Both the position numbers and the translations under genes were made by a program. This document shows positions 1-5,979 of a DNA stretch of 7,243 bases, in pieces. Every line of letters starts with the position of its first letter. Position 1 is the first letter of the stretch. Under the pieces are notes generated by a model. That model was not told where the DNA came from. It did not search any database and saw only the letters and a list, made by a program, of their open reading frames with translations. Source of the DNA: Nitrospinota bacterium (GTDB taxonomy: Bacteria; UBA8248; JACPRG01); the NCBI GenBank assembly GCA_030740135.1, contig JASLXW010000207.1, positions 1 through 7,243 of the forward strand, in the 5' to 3' direction.

Positions 1-180
1 CTGCCTCTGGGCAACCCTGAAATTTCGGACATCGAGGAGAAGAGACTAACTCAAAAAGTGGTACAACTTTAGGGGGCGGTGGATCGCGTCTTGCCCCTGA
101 ACGGAATCGCTTCGGCTATCCTGGAGTTCCTGAAAGGGAACAGACAATCCGCACGGCAGACAACGGTTTCGGGCTCATAA
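1..180 (+). pseudogene. CheB-like C-terminal remnant, interrupted by TAG, truncated at window edge
   Basis: Reading frame 1 is open from the window edge to a TAG at 70-72. It resumes in the same frame with GAVDRVLPLNGIASAILEFL and ends at a TAA at 178-180. The pattern G-A-V-D-x-V-L-P-L-x-x-I-A-x-x-(I/L)-L is what I know as the end of the CheB chemotaxis glutamate methylesterase/deamidase domain, where it follows the GMP-K/R-x-A motif. The expected upstream CheB sequence is not recognisable in the 23 codons before the TAG, whose translation includes GNPEISDIEEKRLTQ. Either the gene is badly eroded or only the tail is homologous. No other chemotaxis gene is present. The assignment rests on about 20 residues, so it is tentative; a chance match or another receiver-linked protein remains possible. 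Confidence 0.38.
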
Positions 181-386
181 AGCTTCTGTTAGCCGGATAA
201 TCCAACCCGTATTCTTGCTTGCCAAACCCCCAGAGGACCCTCCTTATCGATGAACCCGTTTTCAGGGGAGCACGTCCACCGCGCCACCATCCTGATCACC
301 AGTCCTTGGAACACATCCAACACGATCACCGTCGATTTGAAAGGCCCCTCCAAGAGGGCCTCTCCGCCCTGACCGGGCGCGTCCCC
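181..386. other. Non-coding interval between CheB-like tail and amidohydrolase 3' end
   Basis: This stretch lies between the TAA of the plus-strand remnant and the stop of the minus-strand amidohydrolase. The two units converge here. A GC-rich hairpin at 342-361 is the only clear structure. The minus frame that continues the amidohydrolase stays open past its TAG as far as 191, about 65 codons, but it has no start with a ribosome binding site and no recognisable motif. I treat it as a chance open frame. Confidence 0.5.
342..361 (-). terminator. Possible intrinsic terminator after the amidohydrolase
   Basis: On the minus strand AGGCCC and GGGCCT form a perfect 6-bp stem around an 8-nt loop. 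The stem begins about 26 nt after the amidohydrolase stop. It is followed by TT and then CAAAT rather than a long U-tract, so termination may be weak or need Rho. The placement at the end of the minus-strand run and between convergent units supports the call. Confidence 0.4.
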
Positions 387-1370
387 CTATAACCCCAGCA
401 GCCCGCGGGCCGTCCCGCCCAGGATCTTGTCCTTGTCTTCCGGCGAGAGCGCCGTCTCCTCGATGCTCGACACCGCCCGGCCCAGGTCTCCGCTCAGGAA
501 GGGATAATCGCTGCCCAGCACCAGGTGGTCCGCCCCGGCGAAGGCGTGGGCGCACTCCACGGCCGGGGGGTAAAAGGAGACCGTATCCCAGTACAAGCGC
601 TTGAAGTATTCCATCGGCGGTTTCGGGATCGTCTTCCGGACCTCCGGGAACCGATAACCCCGCTCCAGCCGATCCGCCAGGAAGGGGATCGACCCGCCCA
701 GGTGGTTGAAGATCAGCTTCAACCGGGGATGCTCCTCCAGCAGGCCGTCGAAGACGAGCGTCGTCGCCACAAGCGTCGTCTCGAACATAAACCCAACCAG
801 CGCCGCCAGGTGGAACCTCTCCAGGGCGGGATTCGCCGCGGAATTCAGCGGGTGAATGAAGACGGGCAGGTCCAGGGCCTCGGCCTCGGCGAAGAACGGC
901 CGGAACCGCCGGTCGCTCAGGTTGACGCCGTCCACGTTGGTGAAGGTCGAGAACCCCTTCAGCCCCAGCTCCCGGGCGCCGCGCCGCATCTCTTCCACGG
1001 CCGCGTCCAGGTCTTTCAAGCCGATGCAGGCGAATCCGGCCAGCCGGTCGGGACGCATCCGGACCATTTCGGCGATGGCGTCGTTGATGGCCCGCATGAG
1101 GGGGACGCCGTCTTCGGACTCGAACAGGTCGATGCTGGGGTTTCCCATGGTCAAGACCTGGAAATCGATGTTGGCGGCGTCCAGGTCGGCCAGACGCGGG
1201 GCGGGGTCGACGCCGGTGGCGGAGATGGGGCCGAAGTCGAAGCCCCGGTGGTAAAAGCGGATGCGGCCCTGCTCATCCTCCTCCAGACGGAGGCCGTAGC
1301 GCCCTTGAACATCCTTGAGGGTTTCCAGATAGACCTGCGGGTAGACGTGGGCGTGGAAGTCGATATTCAC
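387..1370 (-). CDS. Amidohydrolase-2 / ACMSD-family metal-dependent hydrolase or decarboxylase
   Basis: This encodes a 327-residue TIM-barrel enzyme of the family containing 2-amino-3-carboxymuconate-6-semialdehyde decarboxylase, gamma-resorcylate decarboxylase and related enzymes. These use one divalent metal to remove CO2 from, or hydrolyse, aromatic or cyclic acids in the cytoplasm. The family ligands are all visible: the HxH motif at H6/H8 (IDFHAH), H173 (FIHP), H223 (FNHLGG) and D288 (GSDYPF). The end, KILGGTARGLLGL, matches the usual end of the family, so the TAG at 387-389 is a natural stop. The start is GTG, chosen because AAGGA lies 8 nt upstream and the product begins directly with the conserved strand and HxH. 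The gene starts 21 nt after the broken permease gene, so it was probably co-transcribed with that importer and may act on its ligand. The exact substrate cannot be read from sequence. Confidence 0.9.
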   Translation of the reverse strand: MNIDFHAHVYPQVYLETLKDVQGRYGLRLEEDEQGRIRFYHRGFDFGPISATGVDPAPRLADLDAANIDFQVLTMGNPSIDLFESEDGVPLMRAINDAIAEMVRMRPDRLAGFACIGLKDLDAAVEEMRRGARELGLKGFSTFTNVDGVNLSDRRFRPFFAEAEALDLPVFIHPLNSAANPALERFHLAALVGFMFETTLVATTLVFDGLLEEHPRLKLIFNHLGGSIPFLADRLERGYRFPEVRKTIPKPPMEYFKRLYWDTVSFYPPAVECAHAFAGADHLVLGSDYPFLSGDLGRAVSSIEETALSPEDKDKILGGTARGLLGL

Positions 1371-1391
1371 GGACAGTTTCCTTTTTCGTTT

Positions 1392-2228
1392 TCAGAAAGG
1401 GTCAGCGGTCCATTTGATCGCCCCGACGGTGAATCCGGCGATGAAGCGATCCACAAACAGGTTATAGAGGATGGAGATTGGAACGCTGGCGATGAAGCAC
1501 GCGGCCATCAGGGAGCCCCAGAAGTAGACATCACCCCGGACGAGGAAGGTCGGCACGCCGACGCTCACCGTGAACGAGGAGGATGAGGTGATAAAGGTCA
1601 GGGCATACACGAACTCCTGCATCACCAGCGTGAGCGAGAAGATGACCACGGTCAGGATGCCGGCGAACGAAATCGGGATCACGATTTTCACGAACGCCCC
1701 GAACCGGCTGTGGCCGTCGATCATGGCCGCTTCCTCCAGGTCCTTGGGGATGGCCTTGAAAAACCCCATCAACAGCCAGGTGAAAAAGGGGACGGTGAAG
1801 CTGGGATAGACGAGCACCAGCGACCACAGGGAGTCCTGCAACCCGAGGGTGGCGATCACCCGCGAGAGGGGGATGAACAAAAGGGTCGGCGGGACGAGAT
1901 AGGTCAAAAAGATCCCGATGCCCATCCGCTCCCCCCATCTCCCCGAAAGCCGGGCGAGGCTGTACCCCGCCAGGATGGCCAGGACCAGCGTGATCGCGAC
2001 CACCGCGCCGCCCACAAGGGCCGTGTTCAAGAGCTATTGTCCGTACAGGGTTTCATAGAACAGGAACTTCACGTGCTCCAGCGTGGGCGGCTCATTGTAC
2101 AGAAACGGGTTGTTCCCGGGATTGAGTAAATCCCGCGTCTCCTTGAAAGACGTGGTCAGCATCCACAGGAAGGGAAAGGCGGCGAACAGGGCGAACAGCG
2201 CCACCAGGCCGTAGTGGGCGGCGGTCCC
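1392..2228 (-). pseudogene. MalG-type ABC transporter permease, N-terminally truncated and split by an in-frame TAG
   Basis: The translation is an inner-membrane permease of carbohydrate-type (CUT1) ABC importers, homologous to MalG. Six hydrophobic segments are visible. The first is YGLVALFALFAAFPFLWML, followed by the typical TTSFKE. The cytoplasmic EAA loop that contacts the ATPase is present as EEAAMIDGHSRFGAFVKIVI, and the usual tail FIAGFTVGAIKW is present. The frame has two defects. A TAG at 2034-2036 interrupts YGQ-stop-LLNTALVGG. The start and roughly the first 10-15 residues are missing, because upstream of about 2228 the DNA encodes a Tat signal peptide in another frame. Counting the stop as one codon, about 278 residues remain, close to the family length. 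The piece after the TAG could start at a TTG (2030) but has no ribosome binding site. No ATPase or MalF-type partner lies in the window. The family call is firm; non-function is inferred. Confidence 0.85.
2034..2036 (-). other. In-frame amber codon inside the permease
   Basis: The minus strand reads GGA CAA TAG CTC TTG AAC ACG. MalG-family proteins commonly have an aromatic residue, often Trp, followed by (L/F)LN(T/S) just before the second membrane helix. A single G-to-A change of TGG would give this TAG. Both sides read as good permease sequence in the same frame, so this is a nonsense codon and not a frameshift. Confidence 0.85.
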
Positions 2229-2317
2229 GGCCCGACACCCGCCGCGAGGGCGCCCGCTCCCGCCGCCTTGATGAACGTCCGACGCGGGATCCGCTTCCGC
2301 TCGTTCTCTTTCGACAT
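2156..2317 (-). pseudogene. Tat signal peptide of a lost ABC solute-binding protein, fused out of frame to the permease
   Basis: From the ATG at 2317 the minus strand encodes 53 residues. The first 31 form a textbook Tat signal: a charged N-region with KRIPRRTF (twin arginines at residues 12-13), then IKAAGAGALAAGVG. Such signals are common on lipo- or periplasmic solute-binding proteins that head sugar-type ABC operons in many phyla. At about residue 30 (near 2228) the DNA becomes the first helix of the MalG-type permease, but in another frame. The peptide therefore continues as Pro/Cys-rich nonsense to a TGA at 2156-2158. The body of the exported protein is absent. I infer that the original order was binding protein, MalF-type permease, MalG-type permease, amidohydrolase, and that a deletion of probably over 2 kb joined the first gene to the third. 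The passenger could instead have been another Tat substrate. Confidence 0.75.
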
Positions 2318-2322
2318 CTTCT

Positions 2323-2332
2323 CTCCCTCCCC
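2323..2332 (-). promoter_or_regulatory. Ribosome binding site of the Tat-signal remnant
   Basis: GGGGAGGGAG lies 5 nt before the ATG at 2317. This strong Shine-Dalgarno sequence fixes the start of the signal peptide and shows that the head of the old operon is still intact. Confidence 0.7.
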
Positions 2333-2466
2333 TTTCCGAACGGTCCGACATCCCCCCTGGCCGGCCTTTTCCGAACTGAGGGGGCCGCATCAGGACCTTT
2401 CCACTTCCCTGCGTGCTCGGCTCTCTCGCCTGCGAACCGAAACCGCCTGACTCACCAATGTCGGAA

Positions 2467-2472
2467 ATTGTA
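2467..2472 (-). promoter_or_regulatory. Possible -10 element upstream of the ABC operon remnant
   Basis: TACAAT on the minus strand matches five of six bases of the sigma70 -10 consensus. It sits in a locally AT-richer patch of the 233-nt gap between the secreted-protein gene and the Tat-signal ATG. No good -35 hexamer lies 16-18 nt upstream, so this is weak. Confidence 0.25.
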
Positions 2473-2506
2473 TGCCAACTGTACCCAAGCGGCCTCGGCC
2501 CTGTCA

Positions 2507-2534
2507 CCCGGCGCCCCGTGAGGGGCGATCCGGG
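2507..2534 (-). terminator. Two-part GC stem-loop after the secreted-protein gene
   Basis: On the plus strand CCGG-rich arms (2507-2511 with 2530-2534) flank an inner GCCCC / GGGGC stem with a GTGA loop at 2518-2521. The inner and outer stems are 5 bp each, separated by a small asymmetric internal loop. It begins 17 nt beyond the stop of the minus-strand secreted-protein gene. There is no T-run after it on the minus strand, so it may be a Rho-assisted terminator or an mRNA 3' stabilising hairpin. Confidence 0.4.
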
Positions 2535-2550
2535 CCCCCGAGAAGGCGGC

Positions 2551-3081
2551 TCATCGGGGAATCAGCGACAGCTCGAAATCATACCAAGCCGGACTCGGCG
2601 GGATATCGTTCGTCTCGATCACAACTCGAAAACCGTTTCCGATCCTGGGCTCCTCGACAACGGTGACCTCCCCGCGGCCCTCCAGCTTCCGGAGGCGAAC
2701 GCCCATCGGCCGTTGCGGCACACTGAACCCTTCGAGATTCAGAAGGGAGGAGTCGCACCGGCAGTGGAGGCCCTCTCCCTCGCCGAAAGGCCACTCGGGA
2801 TACCAGGCTTTGCCGTTTACGAACGTGGGCAAATTCCGGCTCTCCCACCTCCCCGGCGCAACCCACTCGAGATGGCGGATCCACAGAATCTCCCCCCGAA
2901 GCGCGAACCAGCTCCGGCCGTCGATGAAACTCCAGATTCGAAGGGTCCGGGCGGAAAAACCCGGCTTCGGGCCACTTTTGGAGGGGGATTGCGCATGCGC
3001 CGGGGCCAGCCAGATCAAGGCCGACAGACCCACCGCAAAAACCGTACGATGAGAAAACCCTGTGTGGCCCACGACAACCAT
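2551..3081 (-). CDS. Small secreted protein of unknown function
   Basis: I do not recognise a characterised family. The 176-residue product has a Sec-type signal peptide: Arg at 12, hydrophobic core TVFAVGLSALIWLAP, and an AHA-Q signal peptidase I site after residue 30. The mature part, about 146 residues, is rich in Trp and other aromatics. It contains SFIDGRSWFALRG, then LPTFVNGKAWYPEW around residues 84-97, an HCRC motif (C107, C109) and the ending AWYDFELSLIPR. The alternating hydrophobic strands suggest a beta-sandwich. I loosely recall similar IDG...NG-x-x-W patterns in uncharacterised secreted proteins, but this is not a firm match. ATG 3081 was preferred over upstream TTG codons because it gives a normal signal-peptide length; its ribosome binding site (GGATCC) is poor. 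It starts 17 nt after ispH ends, so translation may be coupled to ispH. It is probably periplasmic or extracellular. Confidence 0.7.
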   Translation of the reverse strand: MVVVGHTGFSHRTVFAVGLSALIWLAPAHAQSPSKSGPKPGFSARTLRIWSFIDGRSWFALRGEILWIRHLEWVAPGRWESRNLPTFVNGKAWYPEWPFGEGEGLHCRCDSSLLNLEGFSVPQRPMGVRLRKLEGRGEVTVVEEPRIGNGFRVVIETNDIPPSPAWYDFELSLIPR

Positions 3082-3098
3082 GGTTCGGATCCGGATGA

Positions 3099-4061
3099 TC
3101 AATCCTGTTGCGAAACCCAACCGATCTCGCCCGCCACAAGCTCTCCCGGGAGTTGGAAGACCACATTTTCATCCGGGCCTTCAGACTCCCGGACCTCCCG
3201 GATGCCTCTTTTCCTGAGGGTGCCGACCAGCTCCTTGACCAGGAACTCCGGCGTCGAGGCGCCCGCCGTGATCCCGACGCGCTCGGCCCCGTCGAACCAA
3301 GCCGGGTCGAGGTCCGCCACCCCGTCGATCAGGTAGGCCCGGACGCCGACGGACTCGGCCACCTCTTTGAGGCGCATGGAGTTCGAGCTGTTTTGCGACC
3401 CCAACACCAGGAACAGGTCCACCTGTCCGGCCATCTTCCTGACCGCCTTCTGGCGGTTCGTGGTCGCATAGCAGATGTCCTCCTTGGCCGGGAGCGTGAG
3501 GTCCGGAAATTTCTTTTTGAGGGCCGAGACGACTTCGGCGGTGTCGTCCACGCTGAGCGTCGTCTGCGTCAGGCAGACCACCTTCTGGGGATCGGGGACG
3601 GTCAGCCCATCCACCTCCTCGGCCTGGTGGATCACGGTGATGTGCTCCGGGGCCTCCCCGTACGTCCCGATCACTTCATCGTGATCCATGTGCCCGACCA
3701 GGATGATGGAAAACCCGTCGCGGACGTAGCGCCGGACTTCGCTGTGGACCTTCGTGACCAGCGGGCAGGTGGCGTCCAGGGCCTTGAGGTTTCGCCGCCC
3801 GGCCTCTTCCACCACCGATGGCGCGATGCCGTGGGCGCTGAAGATGGCGATGGCCCCTTCCGGCACTTCGTCCAACTCTTCGACGAAGACGGCCCCCTTC
3901 TTTTTCAGGTCTTCCACAACGTGTTTGTTGTGGACGATTTCCTTCCGGACGTAAATGGGCGTCTCGTAGATATCCAGGGCCCGCTCCACCACCTCGATGG
4001 CGCGGTCCACCCCGGCGCAGAATCCCCTCGGTTTCGACAAAACCAGCTCATGAAACGCCAT
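3099..4061 (-). CDS. ispH: 4-hydroxy-3-methylbut-2-enyl diphosphate reductase
   Basis: IspH (LytB) carries out the last step of the MEP pathway, reducing HMBPP to a mix of IPP and DMAPP with an oxygen-sensitive iron-sulfur cluster in the cytoplasm. The 320-residue product has the three cluster cysteines: C15 (PRGFCAGVDRA), C99 (LDATCPLVTKVH) and C197 (EDICYATTNRQ). Substrate-binding residues are also present: H44, H77 (SAHGIAPS), H124 and E129 (GHMDHDEVIGTYGE), the SQNSSNS motif at 222-228 and S269 (GASTPEF). Length and residue spacing are those of a complete bacterial enzyme. ATG 4061 is chosen because AAAGGG sits 6 nt upstream and the protein begins normally; an in-frame GTG at 4085 would add 8 residues. 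It lies 141 nt after the methyltransferase, so it may have its own promoter, and it is closely followed by the secreted-protein gene. Confidence 0.97.
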   Translation of the reverse strand: MAFHELVLSKPRGFCAGVDRAIEVVERALDIYETPIYVRKEIVHNKHVVEDLKKKGAVFVEELDEVPEGAIAIFSAHGIAPSVVEEAGRRNLKALDATCPLVTKVHSEVRRYVRDGFSIILVGHMDHDEVIGTYGEAPEHITVIHQAEEVDGLTVPDPQKVVCLTQTTLSVDDTAEVVSALKKKFPDLTLPAKEDICYATTNRQKAVRKMAGQVDLFLVLGSQNSSNSMRLKEVAESVGVRAYLIDGVADLDPAWFDGAERVGITAGASTPEFLVKELVGTLRKRGIREVRESEGPDENVVFQLPGELVAGEIGWVSQQD

Positions 4062-4130
4062 CGAAAACCCTTTCGCGACCCGCACCGGGCAGGCGCACCG
4101 TCTTCATCGAATCCACAATTATTCTACCAT

Positions 4131-4136
4131 GACTTC
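4131..4136 (-). promoter_or_regulatory. Possible -10 element for ispH
   Basis: The minus strand has TAGAAT, a five-of-six match to the sigma70 -10 box, in the only AT-rich patch of the 141-nt gap before ispH. It is about 70 nt from the ATG. The hexamer 17 nt upstream (CGGAGA) is a poor -35, so the call is tentative. Confidence 0.3.
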
Positions 4137-4202
4137 CGGAGTCTCTCCGCGGCCATCCCGATTCCCGGGCTCGCCGGGAAGGCGTCCGACCCGCGCCGAA
4201 TG

Positions 4203-4835
4203 TCACGCCCCGGGGCGGCCCGACGGGGGCATGCGCGCCAGCCTAAAAAGAACCAACAATCCCTCTTCCCAGCGCTCGATGGCCAGCCCCTGCGCGGGCA
4301 GCGTATCGACGGCTTCGGCGACCGTCAACGGACCCGTCTCGTGGAGGCCACCGAACTGGGCGTGGACCTCGGCCAACAGGTCGAGACCGGCGGGGTTCAT
4401 GTCCGCCACGACGACCCGCCCCCCCGGGCGGCAGACGCGGACCATCTCCCCGACGGCCCGGGCGGGTTCGGCCATGTGGTGAATCAGGTTCGCCGACGCC
4501 ACCAGGTCGAAGCCTTCTTCCGGGAAAGGCAGCCGCGCGGCGTCCCCCTGGAGAAAGCGAATCCGGTCCTCCACCCCGGCCGCCCGCGCGTTGCGCCGGG
4601 CGACCTCGATCCCCTCCCCCTCGAACTCGATGGTGGCGACCTCCGCCCCTCCCTCTTTCGCGAGAAGAATGGCCAGACGCCCCGGTCCGGTTCCCACGTC
4701 CAGAACCTCGCCCGCCACCGGCCGGCCGCATTCGACCACGCGGGACCGCATCGCGTCCACGTCGTATCCCCGCTCCAGGAGCACGCGACGGCGGTCCTTC
4801 TGGTCGCCGAACCCCTTTTCCACTCTATCGGCCAT
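4203..4835 (-). CDS. Class I SAM-dependent methyltransferase
   Basis: This encodes a 210-residue cytoplasmic Rossmann-fold methyltransferase of the Methyltransf_11/25 type. Motif I for S-adenosylmethionine is clear at residues 44-53 (VLDVGTGPGR). An acidic residue follows at the end of strand 2 (IEFEGEGIEVAR, around 70), then GDAARLPFPEEGFDLV at 97-112, which matches the usual (G)DA..LPF..(E/G)FD motif. LIHHM and the RPGGRVVVAD strand 5 motif at 136-145 follow. The N-terminal GYD...MRSRVV helix is typical of small-molecule (UbiE/arsM-like) enzymes, but no cysteines or other marks identify the acceptor. The start at ATG 4835 is set by a near-perfect ribosome binding site; an ORF start further upstream adds unrelated residues. 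It is first in the minus-strand run and divergent from the EamA gene. The substrate is unknown. Confidence 0.9.
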   Translation of the reverse strand: MADRVEKGFGDQKDRRRVLLERGYDVDAMRSRVVECGRPVAGEVLDVGTGPGRLAILLAKEGGAEVATIEFEGEGIEVARRNARAAGVEDRIRFLQGDAARLPFPEEGFDLVASANLIHHMAEPARAVGEMVRVCRPGGRVVVADMNPAGLDLLAEVHAQFGGLHETGPLTVAEAVDTLPAQGLAIERWEEGLLVLFRLARMPPSGRPGA

Positions 4836-4840
4836 CCTCA

Positions 4841-4846
4841 CCTCCT
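4841..4846 (-). promoter_or_regulatory. Ribosome binding site of the methyltransferase
   Basis: AGGAGG lies 5 nt before ATG 4835 and continues as TG, matching the anti-Shine-Dalgarno very well. It decides this start over the in-frame codon at 4898. Confidence 0.8.
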
Positions 4847-5105
4847 CACCCCCTGTTCGGCGGGTGTTCAACGGCAAGCAAACCCGAGCGCCCCTCAACC
4901 GTATATTGACGGGTGACCCTTCTCCCGTTTACCGTAGTTAGTTGCGCCTGAATCCGCTGACATCGGCTATCCACCTCCCCAGGATACAGGCGACCTTGGC
5001 CGGACTCAAATGTCAGGCGCGCACCCGACAGGCCGATTCGGATTTTTTGTCATTCGGGGGTTCGCGGCCGCCCGGCCCCCTTTCACCCGGAAAGACCCTC
5101 CAACG

Positions 5106-5969
5106 ATGCTCGGCCTCGACCTCCCGCTCTTCCTGGCCCTGTTCGCATTCTCTTTCCAGGGCACAAGCGATTTCTTCCTCAAAAGCGGCGTCGTCCGGAA
5201 AGGAGACCCCTTTTCGATCATGGCGATGACGGTGCCGTCGTTCGTCCTGACATCGGCGATTTCCGGCTCGGTCTTGGGCGCCCTCAAGTTCAACAGCGCG
5301 ACCTTTTTCTATGGGCCGATCACCGCCGTCTTTTCTTTTATCGCAATGAACCTGTTCGTCACCAGCCTGAAGCACGGCGAGGCGTCGGTGAACACGATGC
5401 TGTTCCGGCTGAGCTTCATTGTCACTTCTTTTCTCGCCATCGGCTTCCTGGGGGAATCCGCCGGGTGGTCCAAGTGGCTGGGCCTCGCCCTGGCGACGGG
5501 GGCGGTTTGTTCCGTCGCCCTCGGGGGCGGCGCGTTGAGACTCGGTTCCAACAAGGGGATCATCCTCGCCGTCGCCGCCCTCGTGAGTTACGGGATCAAC
5601 GCGTTCTGTTTCAAGGTCGCCGCGCTGAACGGCGTCCAGGCGCCCGCGTTTTCGGTGGTGACCTCGTCCTCCTTCGGACTGGCTTCAATCATCCTGCACT
5701 TCCTGCCGTGGGGAGGCTTCCGGTTCCAGGCCTCGCCCGCGGCATTCCGGTACGGGCTGTTGACGGGGTTTCTGATGGCGGTGATGTTCAATTGCATTGT
5801 CTGGGCGATGGCCCTCGGCGCGGAGGCCAGCGTGGTCATGCCCATCCTTCAGCTCAGCTTTGTTCTGACCGCCGCTATGGCCGTCATCAGCCTGAAGGAA
5901 CCGGTGAACGCCCGCAAAGCGCTGGGTTTCACGCTGGCGATTGCCGCCCTGATCGTCTTTGCCCTGTGA
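5106..5969 (+). CDS. DMT-superfamily (EamA) transporter
   Basis: This is a 287-residue integral membrane protein, the usual size for ten-helix drug/metabolite transporters that export or exchange small metabolites across the inner membrane. The two-fold EamA repeat is visible. The first half ends with RLSFIVTSFLAIGFLGE at 101-117. The second half has the matching VVMPILQLSFVLTAAMAV-ISLKE at 243-265 followed by the last helix GFTLAIAALIVFAL. The helical hairpin starting LPLFLALFAFSFQGTSDFFL is the usual N-terminus. I chose ATG 5106 because it starts just before helix 1; GGAAAG 11 nt upstream is a modest ribosome binding site. An in-frame start at 5010 would add 32 polar residues. A TTGACG hexamer at 4906-4911 could be a -35 box but has no good partner. 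The MFS gene starts 10 nt downstream, so the two are very likely one operon. The substrate is unknown. Confidence 0.9.
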   Translation: MLGLDLPLFLALFAFSFQGTSDFFLKSGVVRKGDPFSIMAMTVPSFVLTSAISGSVLGALKFNSATFFYGPITAVFSFIAMNLFVTSLKHGEASVNTMLFRLSFIVTSFLAIGFLGESAGWSKWLGLALATGAVCSVALGGGALRLGSNKGIILAVAALVSYGINAFCFKVAALNGVQAPAFSVVTSSSFGLASIILHFLPWGGFRFQASPAAFRYGLLTGFLMAVMFNCIVWAMALGAEASVVMPILQLSFVLTAAMAVISLKEPVNARKALGFTLAIAALIVFAL

Positions 5970-5979
5970 GCGCCGGCGC

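Noticed and set aside
1..72. The end of the window (…AAA GAT GTG GAT GAC CTG GAC) reads in frame into position 1, as if the molecule were circular
   Set aside because: No terminal overlap is present, and a small circle carrying ispH is unlikely. One chance in three gives a matching frame.
192..386. 65-codon open frame continuing the amidohydrolase past its TAG
   Set aside because: The family ends naturally before the TAG, and an open run of this length is not rare in GC-rich DNA. A terminator-like hairpin lies inside it.
2215..2233. Programmed -1 frameshift joining the Tat signal to the permease
   Set aside because: No slippery heptamer or downstream structure is visible. The product would be a Tat signal on a polytopic permease, and the permease is also broken by a TAG.
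2034..2351. A start at ATG 2351 in the permease frame could give a longer permease N-terminus
   Set aside because: Between 2351 and about 2228 this frame is only an out-of-frame reading of the ribosome binding site and Tat signal, with no permease-like residues.
3108..4916. Very long plus-strand open frame opposite ispH and the methyltransferase
   Set aside because: It is the antisense shadow of two clear genes with conserved catalytic motifs, and it has no recognisable protein features.
5056..5080. GC-rich inverted repeat (GGGGG … CCCCC) just before the EamA gene
   Set aside because: The inner bases do not pair well and there is no T-run after it. It looks like compositional bias.
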